Below, one piece after another: positions 10,999-21,221 of a DNA stretch of 31,040 nt (position 1 is its first letter; each line of letters begins with the position of its first letter). Location: positions 7,090-38,129 of the forward strand of contig JAMYWO010000342.1 in assembly GCA_024220525.1 (NCBI GenBank). Direction: 5' to 3'. The notes beneath the pieces were generated by a model. The model had not been told where the DNA came from. It saw nothing but the letters and a program-made list of their open reading frames with translations, and did no database searches. The stretch is from Cochliopodium minus (Eukaryota > Discosea > Himatismenida > Cochliopodiidae). A program made the position numbers and the translations under genes.

Positions 10999-11308
10999 TC
11001 TCCACTGTAAATTATGATTCTATTTTTTTTTATTATTATTATGTTATAAAGTTGAAAATGAAATTCAAAAACTCCATTAGTTGCCTTAGAAGTGGATTAC
11101 CCAAAATTTCAATTTGATGGTCCTGAATTAAAAATTTTGGGCACACTTCTTTTTTGATTTGAGATACCAAAAAAATTCGGATTACCTTCGGCAATTGAGT
11201 TGTTTTCTTATTTCCCTCTTTGAAATTTTTAAGTGAAATAAATTGCTGAACAATATTTAATAAATAAAAAAAAAAAAATGCTTGAATGAAAGAAAAAAAA
11301 AAACAAAA
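10999..11308. promoter_or_regulatory. Divergent promoter region between LIM-like and VWA-Vint genes
   Basis: This 310-bp spacer separates two genes transcribed outward and so should contain both start regions. On the minus strand it holds two GTAATCC donor-like sites (at about 11100 and 11186) and AG acceptor-like sites, which suggests untranslated leader exons of the LIM-like gene. No conserved promoter motif is recognisable. Confidence 0.35.
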
Positions 11309-13796
11309 ATGAAAGAGAATAAAGAATTAGAAATATCACATTCAACATTAAGATTATCAAAAGATGAATATTTGATCAATCTTGCATTAGATACTAAAAA
11401 TGAAGAAGCAAAAAGTAATTATTTTGTATGCTGCATAGACATAAGTGGATCAATGGACGAAAGTGCCACAAATGATGATAAAGATATAGAAGCCTCAAAA
11501 TTCTCCAGGTTAAAAATTCTTTTGAATATAATTTTTTTTGAAAGGAAAATTAAAATTTTTTTGAAAATTTTAAAGATGGGACTTAGTAAAACATTGTGTT
11601 ACAACAATCATTAGCAGTTTGAAAGATGATGATCAATTATGCGTGATAACATTTAGCAACCAAGCAAACATTAAGATTCCCTTCACCAAAATGAACAAGA
11701 CAGGCAAGCAAAACGCATTGAATCAGCTCAAGAACATAAGTGTTGGAGGAGGGACCAACTTGTGGGACGGACTCAAAACGACACTAGAATATATCTACAA
11801 AAATGTGAAAATCGATTCAAATTCTAATGTTTACAGTTTAGTATTGACGTAATAAAAAAAAAAAAATTATTTATTAATTAATCTAAAAATAATTTTTTTT
11901 TAATTAGCGATGGAGAACCTAATCAAAATCCACCATTGGGAATAATGCACGAATTCGCCAATCTTTATGACAGCAAGCCAGTCAAGGCAACAGTGAGCTG
12001 CTTTGGATATGGATATAACTTGGACAGCAAGCTGTTGAGGGAGATATCCGATTATAGCGGAGGGTTCTTCGCGCATGTTCCAGACCACTCAATGTGCAAC
12101 TCTGTTTTCATTAACGTAAAAAAAATCAATTATCGAAATAAAAAATAAAAAAATAAACAAAATAAACAATCAAAACAAAAAAACTGTACAAAATTTAATT
12201 TTGAAAACTAAAACTGATCATTTCCACAACAGTATTTGTCTAATTCTTTGGCATCAGCAGTCAACAAGGTAGAAATTGAAGTTCCAAAGATTATCAAAGA
12301 ATGCCTCAGCCATCAAATGGTCCAAAACAAAGTGAAGCTAGGAAGCGTACAAGCTGGACAATCCCAAAACGTCCTCCTGAAAGTAAAAACATCTGACCCA
12401 AACATTGTCGACTTTATGTTTGAGTTCAACTTTGACGGAAAAAAGCAAAAGTATCAAATTACTAGTTTGGAGTCTCCCAGTGAGTATCAAGAATTGAATT
12501 TGAGTGATTTCAAGCTTAACAATGACCAACTCAAGTACATTCTTTCCAATCAAAGTTTTGGCTTTCAATTTCCAAAGTTTTTGTTGCAGAAGACGATACA
12601 AAGTGTTATAGGCACTTCTAACATCCATCAAGTAAATCTTTTTTTTTTTCCTTTTTTTTTTCTTTGCACTTTTTTTTTTAATTTTTTTTTTTGATTATTT
12701 TTGTATTATTTTATTTAAATTTTTTAAATTATTTTTTTTTGAAAGGCATGTAAAGAATTGGACTCTCTTTATCAATCTATTGAGACTCAATTATCTCTTT
12801 CAACACAAGAACCTCTCAAGGAAAATCTAGAAGCACTCCTCAAGGACATAAAGAGTGGAGAAACTAACGAAGGGCAGATTTACAAGTCCGTTTCAAACAA
12901 GGTAAAAAAATATAATAAACCCAAAAAATGAAAAAAAAATTTTTTTTTTTTTATTTTTTAAAAATTTTAAACTAAAATAAATCAAATTATTTTTTATTTA
13001 TTAGGATTGGTTCAATAAGTGGGGAATCCACTACTTGAGGTATTTCCTTCGTTCTCACCAATTGCAAAGTTGCACCAACTTCAAAGACTCTTCCTTGCAA
13101 ATATACGGAGGGGAGCTCTTTAAAAAGGTGAAGAGTGGAGTGGAAGACATTTTCTCAAAGATCCCCGCACCTAAACCTTCTCGCTCTAAAACAGAGTTCA
13201 AGGGAAACTACACCAAAACATTTTATTGCCGCTCAGGTGGATGTGTCGATGGTTACGGACGTGTCAACACCAAAAATGGAATCAAGATGGTTAAAGATTT
13301 GAGGAAGGGAGATGTGATCATCAATTCTCAAGGTAAGCATGACACTATCGTTTGTGTTTTGAAGAGAAAAGTCGAAAATGGATACATGGACATGTTTTCC
13401 TTTGACGGTAAAAAAAAAAAACTCTATTAAATTCTTCGTTTTAATTAATAATTTTATTGATCTCTTATAGGGATGAAGATCACTCCTTGGCATCCTATCC
13501 GTTTATCAAACAGTGATAAGTGGACTTTTCCTACGATCGTTTCTGGGCATCCTCTCAAAATCAACTGTGACTTTGTTTATAACTTTGTTCTTTCTACTCA
13601 TCACTTTGTTACTGTCAATGGTGTCGATGTAATTACACTTGGTCATGGATACGATATCGATTGTTTGGCCCATCCTTTTTTTGGCACCCAAAAAGTTATT
13701 AAACAGTTGAAGTCTCATGATGGTTGGGAATCTGGGTTTGTGGAATACAAATACAACCCTTCTTACCAAAATGGTTTGGTTTCATCTCTTTGGTAG
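11309..13796 (+). CDS. VWA-Vwaint-Vint (Hint domain) protein
   Basis: Seven exons: 11309-11508, 11576-11848, 11908-12115, 12233-12631, 12746-12901, 13005-13407, 13471-13796; 654 residues, TAG stop. An N-terminal von Willebrand A domain has an intact MIDAS (DISGSM, D44-S46-S48), then TDGEPN and [13 protein letters not shown], the usual later VWA strands. A Vwaint-type middle follows (about residues 260-470). The end is a Vint/Hint domain beginning at Cys492 ([11 protein letters not shown]) with [23 protein letters not shown] and [10 protein letters not shown]. Hint domains descend from inteins and hedgehog autoprocessing modules; the N-terminal Cys nucleophile and block-B-like His are present. 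No terminal Asn is seen, so self-splicing is unlikely and cleavage is possible. There is no signal peptide. ATG 11309 is preferred over the out-of-frame ATG at 11278. Confidence 0.85.
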
Positions 13797-13908
13797 ATAG
13801 AATAGTTTATTATTTGATTAAAAATGTTATTTTTTGTTTGAATATCCCTTATATTACTTAATTTATGTGAATCAAGTACTTTAAATTTTTTTAAAAAAAA
13901 TTTAATTA

Positions 13909-15054
13909 TCAAGAACAAGGATTAAAAACTACATCAAGAGGAATAAATTGAGCTAAATTTGAAGATGGTTTCCCACTTGCAACATTTGTATACAATGCTC
14001 CACTTGAACTTAAATAACGACCATTTGTAAAAGAGGCGCCAGTCATAAATGGAGAAGAATCTGTTGACAAGAGGTTGATGGATACAATGTAATTGAGTCC
14101 TGATTGGATCGTTAATGGAGTAGTAAGATAATGAACAAATTCACCTGAACCAGTTTTGGATGTAGTTGATGCAAGAGCTGAAGCACCAGATCCCCAAATA
14201 CGTAATGTACGAGGAGTAGTGACTGGATTTCCCATAACATTGAGTTTTATGGCAGAAATTATTCCGTTAGTTGTAGATTTAAAACGAATCCCTTATTATT
14301 TTATTATTTGAAAAAAAATTTCATTTGAAAAAAAATACCATATTCTGCATTTGACATCGGATTTGTTAGACCAGTGTAAGTCTTTCCAGTGAAGATACTT
14401 TCGGAAGCACAAAAAGAAAAAAAAGAACCAGAAGGACAGCATGATCCAGCAGATCCGCAATTAGAGATACCTGAAACAGCTGAATTTGGTACAAAATAAA
14501 CAGTTCCTCCACTAGCACTGTCAGCACAACTTGCACTTGAACATGATGAGGTACAAGAACAATAGCCAGAAGTATAGCTTGGTCCACCAACAGATCCCCA
14601 TTTAAAACCTAAATCAGTATCTTCTATCCCTATTCCTCCAAATCTTGATCCACCGATCATAAATCCATTGGTACCTGGATATCTGTTAACATGTTGAATA
14701 ATGTGGATGAAAAATTATATTTAATTCGATAAATAATTATATTATCTTTTACCCAAAGTGAATTATACCCGTGCCACTTGAAGGCTCACAAATATAACCT
14801 ATGATTATTTCTGATGCTTTTGAAGATTCATCTGTGAAACATCCTGATGTCGCTGCTGTCTTGATATTGATGTACGACAGTTCAGTTTCAGGTGTAGGAC
14901 AGGCACCTAAATAGTTGAATCTCCCATATCTAACACTCCCTTTAAAATCTTTTCCCAAACTTTTTGTTGAATTTAATAATCTTCTATCGAAAACAAACGC
15001 AGAATCCACACAGATAATTATTGTTATTAAAAGTATAACTAAGGTTTTTCTCAT
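13909..15054 (-). CDS. Secreted protein with DUF4082-like C-terminal domain
   Basis: Three exons in sense order: 15054-14753, 14682-14339, 14291-13909; 342 residues, TGA stop. MRKTLVILLITIIICVDSAF is a strong signal peptide. Residues about 100-215 form a Gly/Ser/Cys-rich region (SGYCSCTSSCSSASC, SCCPSGSFFSFC) likely held by disulfides. From about residue 208 the sequence matches the DUF4082 pattern of bacterial extracellular proteins: EYGIRFKSTTNGIISAIKL, LRIWGSGASALAS, TTPLTIQSGLNYIVSINL, then GPLH-like and FIPLDVVF strands. It should be a secreted beta-sandwich, possibly carbohydrate binding by analogy, though the function of this family is not established. It converges on the VWA-Vint gene with 112 bp between the stops. 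Confidence 0.7.
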
Positions 15055-15307
15055 TTTTTGTTTTTTTTTTTCAAATATTCTTATTTTTTTTTTTGAAGAT
15101 CAAATTAAGATTTTTTTAATATAGGTCCTGTGGGAAATTTGACACAAAAATAAAATAATAAAAATCCAAGTCAATATATAAAAAATCCATACGAGAAATA
15201 AGACATTTCATATATGAATTAGTTGATACTCGACCATTATTTCATGAAATTGTAAATTTATTTATTTATTCATATTTTTAATGAATCAAAAAATTCACAT
15301 AGAAAAT

Positions 15308-18300
15308 TCAATTGAACTTTTGGAGATGAGTTATCAAAGATTGACCTTTCAACTTTACCACACAACCATTTTGTCTGATAAAATAATCCCCTGCCTTCGT
15401 TGCATAAATAGTGTTTTTGTTTCCTTTACTTATCTACAACGAAAAAAGAAAAATGCGAAACAATTTAAAATAAAATCAATTTTAAAAATTTAAAGATTAC
15501 ATTTATGATGACAACATATTTCCCAGAGTTTAAAACTCCAACAACTTTCGCGAAAGAAATGGAAAAAAGGCCGATTGCAGGAGGGTCAAATTGGAGGTTT
15601 GCTATCTGGAGCCTAATTTTGTCTCTTTCTGACCGTGACAGATCAATTCCCCTTTTAAAAAGTTTTATTCATTCATTTAATAAAAAAATAAAAGAGTTTT
15701 AAAAAATTTTGTTTACCTGACTTTCCCATCATCTTCAACTCCAAAAAAACTAAAAGATTAATGATCAAAAATAAAAAAACTATTAATTTTCATACACATT
15801 CCCTCCATCTGCGTTCAAAAAAGCAGGAATGAGCTTTTGACAATGCAGCAAAATTCTGGTGAGAGGAATATCGCTAGACTGTAATGCTTTGAATTCATTA
15901 TTGGAATCCTCTTCCACATTTATAGTTTCACCAAAGACGTAAAATTTTTCACTGGGATCGTCGTATAGGGAGTTATGTATTTCGTTTGAAATCTGTTTAG
16001 AGGAAATGAGTTCTACTAATTCATCTATTGGAGAACATTTCCAGGATGAAAAAGTAACGCAAAACAAAAATTTCTTCCAACCAAGCTTATCTATTGCTTG
16101 CAACATGCTTTGCTGAACAACTGACTCGTTTTTCTTGGAGATAACGAGTTCTTGCATATACTCCAACTTTTGATTGAATAATAACAAACCGTTTTCTAGA
16201 AGAAGTTCTTCAACCATCCATCTCCATTGCTCATAAGACAAATAAGACCAGACCATTCTTAAAACATCGATCCTGGATGATATGATGGAACAAAGTTCAT
16301 CTAGCAAGCTCTCTTTCTTGTTAGTATCGTAGTTTTGGAATGAGTAAAAGGAAAACAACAGAGGGAGAACAAATGTATCTGTCTCTTGCTTGTTCAATCC
16401 CAAAACCAAAATTTTTTTATCGCTTAAAGACAAAAATTTGTGGATTTGATAATCGTTTTTGACATTAAGTCTTCTTTTCAGGATTTTGTCGTTGTCGTAG
16501 GAACTTAGATGGAGCAAATTGATCAAATATCTTTTAATAAGGCAAGCCTCAAGTTGTTTACAATTCCAAAGAATTGATCTTAGATGTTTTGTGAAGACAG
16601 AAAGAGATATAGTTTCAGGGCAAAAGGAAATCACTTTGAACAAATCTTCTTCTCCCTCTTCCAATGATGTTTCACTCCAAGCAATCTCGTACCAATACTT
16701 TTCTTCAAATTTAATTTCTATCAACTGTTTGATTTCTTGCGTAAAGACCGGAATGCATTCCGAAACTTCTACCTCAATCGTAACATTTAATTGTTCATTT
16801 GCGATATGATTTGTAAAACCAGTAACTATTGATCTTATTAATTTCAAATCTTCAAAGAAGGAGTTTTGATCCAAAAATCTCAAATAAACTTGAAAAAAAA
16901 GAGAATTATGCTGCATGAAAATTTCGAACCACCATGTCTTTTTGATTTCATTTGTTTCAATGAATTCTGCATCAAAAAATAAATAGAAAAAATATTTTTC
17001 GTTAAACAAAACTATTTCCTGAGGAGACACAAATGACAACATGGTTTGTACGATACGGCTATCGAAATTTGCAGAAATATTTTTTAACAGACAATTTTTC
17101 AAACACAAAAAAATGTTGGAGAGATAGTAGTGGTTGATACCTGATATGGTCTTAAGTGTCACTGAAATAAGTCTCGAATACTTTTGAAAAAATTGAGAGT
17201 TATCTTCGTTAAATTGAGTAGAGGCAAAAAATGAAAGTAAGTCCAATCCACCATCAGAGTTTCTCAAATAATTTACAAAATATCTTTTGTGAATTAAAAT
17301 TTTAATAAAATTGAAAAAAAAAAAAAAAAAACTACTGGTAAAAATGTGTTCCATTAATTTTATAATCTAACAAAACTATCCACCGTTCATTAAACAACGA
17401 AAACAATAAAACATCGTCTTTGTAACTAAACTCTTCAATAAATTTCAGTTCGTCCCTGTCAATATCTGGATAACTGATCTCCCTTCCCAAAAGCGTTATG
17501 GGATAGTGAAAGTCTGAACACAACAAGTGTTTTATCAGGTTTGTTTTGTTTATGTTTTCCAAGATATAAGATGGGTACACTTGTTTTTAATAAAAAATGA
17601 AATTATGAATAATACGATTGCTCATAAAAAATTAAACAATTTTTAAAATTCAATTTACAATCTAAATTCAGTATTCTTATTAACAACTTTAACAACTTTT
17701 TCTCTTCTCCTCTTTCCAATTTTCCAGTTTTTTCAAAAGTTAAAATAGTTTTAATGTTAAGAAATATCGATTTGATTCTTAGTATTGTCACATTCAACTG
17801 GATCTCTTTTTTGGATTTGCTGATGTTCAACATATGTGACAAAAAATTATCCAATATGCAATATGCTGTTTCGATATCATCACAAAATTCTATGATTACT
17901 CTCCACAATGGATTCTCAACATTAGATTCATCGAATATAATGATTTTTTCACTCAATATTTCCAGATGATCCATCTGGAGAAATGGAATCAAATCCATGT
18001 TATGATATTCAAGGATATAATCGAATATCAATTCTTCATATGGACTAAAATTGTGATTAGTGGATAATTTGGATACGATGAAATAGTTAAAGAGTAATGA
18101 ATGTTTCTTGGATGAATTTGTCTTGCTCAATATTTCTTTGTAATTTCCAATGAATTTCTCATAATTGTAAAAGTTATCTATATCTTCATACTATGTGAAA
18201 AACGTATTTAAAATTAATTTGGATAAAAGGAGATTTTTACATGATAATTTGCTGATATTTGATGTAAGATCTGTTTGATTTCAAGGGATAAATGAAATGA

Positions 18301-18312
18301 ATTCTGATCCAT
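15308..18312 (-). CDS. Large helical protein with C-terminal Schlafen AlbA_2-like domain
   Basis: Seven exons in sense order: 18312-18241, 18190-17659, 17579-17336, 17283-15796, 15749-15717, 15651-15501, 15433-15308; 881 residues, TGA stop. The last three exons are short, and the 33-nt exon completes the diagnostic motif. Residues 1-740 are mostly helical, Phe/Leu-rich and not recognised, perhaps a helical-repeat scaffold. Residues about 744-875 match AlbA_2 (Schlafen): NEFKALQSSDIP, AFLNADGGNV joined to FFGVEDDGKVRGIDLS, then ERDKIRLQIAN, GKYVVIINISKGN, IYATKAGDYFIRQNG and LITHLQKF. In animals, Schlafen proteins with this fold bind or cleave tRNA/rRNA and restrict viruses. Nuclease activity here is unproven. 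Without splicing at GT-GTATGA (15795), the frame stops at once. Confidence 0.75.
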
Positions 18313-18387
18313 TATTTTTTATTTTTTAATTTATTCAAAAAAAATTTGTAATTTTATTTCTTTTATGATGCTCTAATATTAAAGGAA

Positions 18388-19167
18388 TTATGATGTGAAG
18401 CTATCATAATACCTGATATCCTTGATAGATTCATCTTCATCTCTGAGCAATGGAAGGATTGCTTGGAGAACAATGATTTGTCCGATAGCATAAAGAAGAG
18501 AACCAACAAATTGAGCAGAATTTTGAGAACATTCATCTTAATTAAAATATTGAAATTTGTCAGGTAAAAATAAAGCAGTAAATCAATATATATAAATGAT
18601 ATTATTATGAAATTTGGATCTCATTGATCAAAAATAGTCATGTAGTTAAAAATTTATCCAAATTTGAAAAATTATTATGATTTGTTAAATTATTTTGGAA
18701 ATTGGTGATTCCCAGGATATCAATATTTGAATTTGGAAAATAATTATTATAAAGATGTCAATTGTATTGATTTCGTATTTACCTGATACTGCGACTTTTT
18801 TGCATGTTTCATTTGAATATAATGAATCAACAATTACTGCTGTTTGAAACATGATAGCTCCCGCAAAGACAAGAGTGAATAGATTTAAAAGCGTGTAAAT
18901 ATGAATTAGAGCTTTATGTCTTCCCTTTGAAAATATCAATCCAAATGTGAATAATGTATTTATTGATCCAAATATTGCTATGAATTTTAAAATTAAAGAT
19001 GTTTCTTTTGAAAAAATCTTTTATATACCCAAACAAAAGAATGGTGTATTTATTTTCAATGCATCTGGTTTTGATGATGCAAATCCAACAATAAAACAAA
19101 GAATTCCAACAAAAGTAAAGATCGTTCCCACCACAATGGCCACAATATTGCAAGTTTTATTGCACAT
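18388..19167 (-). CDS. Four-pass membrane protein, 160 aa
   Basis: Three exons in sense order: 19167-19029, 18977-18783, 18536-18388; phases agree, TAA stop. Four hydrophobic segments are visible: IVAIVVGTIFTFVGILCFIV, AIFGSINTLFTFGLIFS, LLNLFTLVFAGAIMFQTAVI and LLYAIGQIIVLQAILPLL. Short ends face one side, and the loop between segments 3 and 4 has two cysteines (TCKKVAVS then DECSQN) with an NET glycosylation site. The layout resembles tetraspan families such as claudin- or MARVEL-type proteins, but no signature residue allows a named call. The second intron, 246 nt, is longer than most here. The end lies 75 bp before the start of the Schlafen-like gene on the same strand. Confidence 0.65.
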
Positions 19168-19621
19168 TTATTTAATTTACAATTTTTTTTTATTCTTTTT
19201 CTAATTCTTTTTCATAAATATTAAAAAAAATAAGGCTTGAAAACAATATATTTAATATTTTTTTTTTAGAAAAAGATTGTCAAATATTGAATTCATTTGC
19301 TTTTAAATGAAATTTTTTTAATTATTTCTTTTTTGGTGATTTATAAAAAATATAATGAATAAAAATACAAAAATTTGAAATTGACCGAAAATAGATTAAT
19401 TCCTCAAACGATTTTAAAGCTCCTTTTAGATTTGGAGGAAATATAAAATTTTTGAAACCTTATTTTCTTTAATTTAAATATATGATATTAAATTTTAACT
19501 TAAATTTAAAATTATAATTTCACAAAAATTATATTGCAAAACGGGGTCCAAATATTGAACAAGAATGAGATCAATATTATATTTGAAGGGAAAGAGGGAA
19601 ATAGGGGTGCATAAAAATAAT
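19168..19621. other. Intergenic AT-rich stretch, no gene seen
   Basis: These 454 bases lie between two minus-strand genes, upstream of the four-pass membrane protein and downstream of the SH2-like gene. Only poly-A/poly-T-rich sequence with dense stops is visible, apart from a short purine-rich patch near 19588-19612. It probably holds the promoter of the membrane-protein gene. Confidence 0.45.
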
Positions 19622-20545
19622 TTATTTGTCTAGATTCTTCGATATATTATAAATTGAAGTGATTTGTCCAGAACTATATCTTTTGATGTTGGAAAACTTT
19701 AAAGATAGCTTTGACAAAATTTTAACTAAAATTTCAAAGAAGGTGGGCAAGTAAACTCGAGAAGGATTCAAAAAAATTTCCCCAGTTTCGTTGTTGGATT
19801 TGGCACTAGTGATGCACCAACCTCTACCCCTTTCATAGACAAGCAATTGATCATAAAAGTTGTTCTCGCCAGTTTTCAAGGTGATCACATAATAATCAAA
19901 AATGGGATTTGTGTTTTTTCTGTTGTAAGAAGAAGGGCGAAAAACCATTGTGCCCACCTTTTCCTGCGAGAGGAGCTGATGATAACAACTTCTCTCATAC
20001 CTTGCAGATTCCTTTTTCTCTTTCTCTTCGAAAACACTTTTTTTGTTTTTGAGAATCATCTCTGGTGTCAATTCTAGATATTCAAAGAACTCTTGATTTT
20101 GTATATCTTGGTTAATATTGAATAATCTTTCATAATCAATATCCTTTTTTTCGTCAATAAAAAAAGAAATATCTATGAAAGCCCTCCCAAATCCAAACAA
20201 CTCTTGATTCATATCACCATTGCAAATTTTGTTGTAATTCATTTCTATTTCGTTGATATCTGGGAGTGATTTGTACGTAATGAATACCCATTTATGAAAT
20301 AATATAAATTCTATTTCAGCCTCATCCAATGGTGATCCCAGTATTGGATTTGTTGGCGGAACATTCCTTTGTTTGCATCTCATTATATGATCGCTTACTC
20401 TTTCAGATAATAGTTGTATCACACTGTTCTTGTTTGGATCCTTCAAATCTACTATGCCAAATTTTTCGAATAGCTTGATTTTCTCAGACATTGATTTGCT
20501 ATTCTTGTGTAGATATTTTGGAAAGTGATTGTTTATTTGATTCAT
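19622..20545 (-). CDS. Protein with C-terminal SH2-like domain
   Basis: Single exon of 307 residues, ATG to TAA. Residues about 183-285 resemble an SH2 domain: SCYHQLLSQEKVGTMVFRPSS corresponds to the start through the FLVR strand, with R203 in the place of the phosphotyrosine-binding arginine. DYYVITLK and YDQLLVYERGRGWCI fit the following strands, and YLPTFFEILVKIL fits the C-terminal helix. SH2 domains read phosphotyrosine in metazoans and also occur in several amoebae. The first 180 residues are not recognised; they look helical and end in a basic/acidic stretch (FEEKEKKESARYERS). No kinase domain is present, so an adaptor role is likely if the call is right. Homology was judged by eye and needs a profile search. 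Confidence 0.6.
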   Translation of the reverse strand: MNQINNHFPKYLHKNSKSMSEKIKLFEKFGIVDLKDPNKNSVIQLLSERVSDHIMRCKQRNVPPTNPILGSPLDEAEIEFILFHKWVFITYKSLPDINEIEMNYNKICNGDMNQELFGFGRAFIDISFFIDEKKDIDYERLFNINQDIQNQEFFEYLELTPEMILKNKKSVFEEKEKKESARYERSCYHQLLSQEKVGTMVFRPSSYNRKNTNPIFDYYVITLKTGENNFYDQLLVYERGRGWCITSAKSNNETGEIFLNPSRVYLPTFFEILVKILSKLSLKFSNIKRYSSGQITSIYNISKNLDK

Positions 20546-21221
20546 CTAATTGAGCAAATATCAGAAAAGTACTACTCGATTCTCTTTTTTAAATTCTTTT
20601 AGGCTCAACGATAGTATCTTTTTTTTTTAAAAATGATATATAAAATATGAATAATTATTATTAATGAATAATAGGCCTTATTTTTCAAATCTAAGAACAA
20701 ATTTCACCTTATTAAAAATAAATTTTAAACTGATATAATTAAACAATCCTTTTTCCAATATTGAATTAAATAAGATTTCGAAAACAAGAATAATTAATTT
20801 AATTTCCAACCTAAATTTTACCAATCAATGTGATATTAACTCATTCGATTCACAATAATCTGAAAATAAGAGAAAAATTCAAAAACTTGTGAGGTATATT
20901 CTCAATTTTTTCTCTCAATTAACAGAATCTAAAAATTATAACCAAATTCAACAAATATATTCGAATCAACAAATCCTTTTTCAAAACAATGATATTTACA
21001 ATCAACATACAAGATTTTTTTTATTTTTAATTTATTGGAAATGGTTTCTCCATAACAATTAATTGATCTCCATCTTTATTTGAAAAGACAAGAAAATGTA
21101 AAGATCAAGTTGATCTATAGGATCATCATCTTATGAAAAATAAAAATAAATTTAAAAATAATAAAAATTTCAACACAAAAATAAAAAAAAAATCAACCAA
21201 TCTGATCCAAAAAATAAAAAT
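20546..21221. promoter_or_regulatory. Divergent promoter region between SH2-like and CLU genes
   Basis: This 676-bp AT-rich spacer separates the SH2-like gene (leftward) from CLU (rightward). No open frame or splice-bounded exon of coding quality is visible on either strand. It should hold both promoters and leaders; no specific motif is recognised. Confidence 0.4.

Noticed and set aside
12116-12232. Gene break in the VWA-Vint protein at the frame ends near 11614, 11852, 12148 and 12694
   Set aside because: Each break falls at a GT...AG intron with matching phase, so it is one seven-exon gene, not a set of fragments.
15281-15702. Two plus-strand open frames of about 65-70 codons
   Set aside because: They are antisense to the terminal exons of the Schlafen-like gene, whose splice sites and AlbA_2 motif are far better supported.
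18685-19153. Longer single-exon reading of the four-pass protein
   Set aside because: They run into introns; splicing at 19028-18978 and 18782-18537 gives a phase-consistent protein with four membrane segments.
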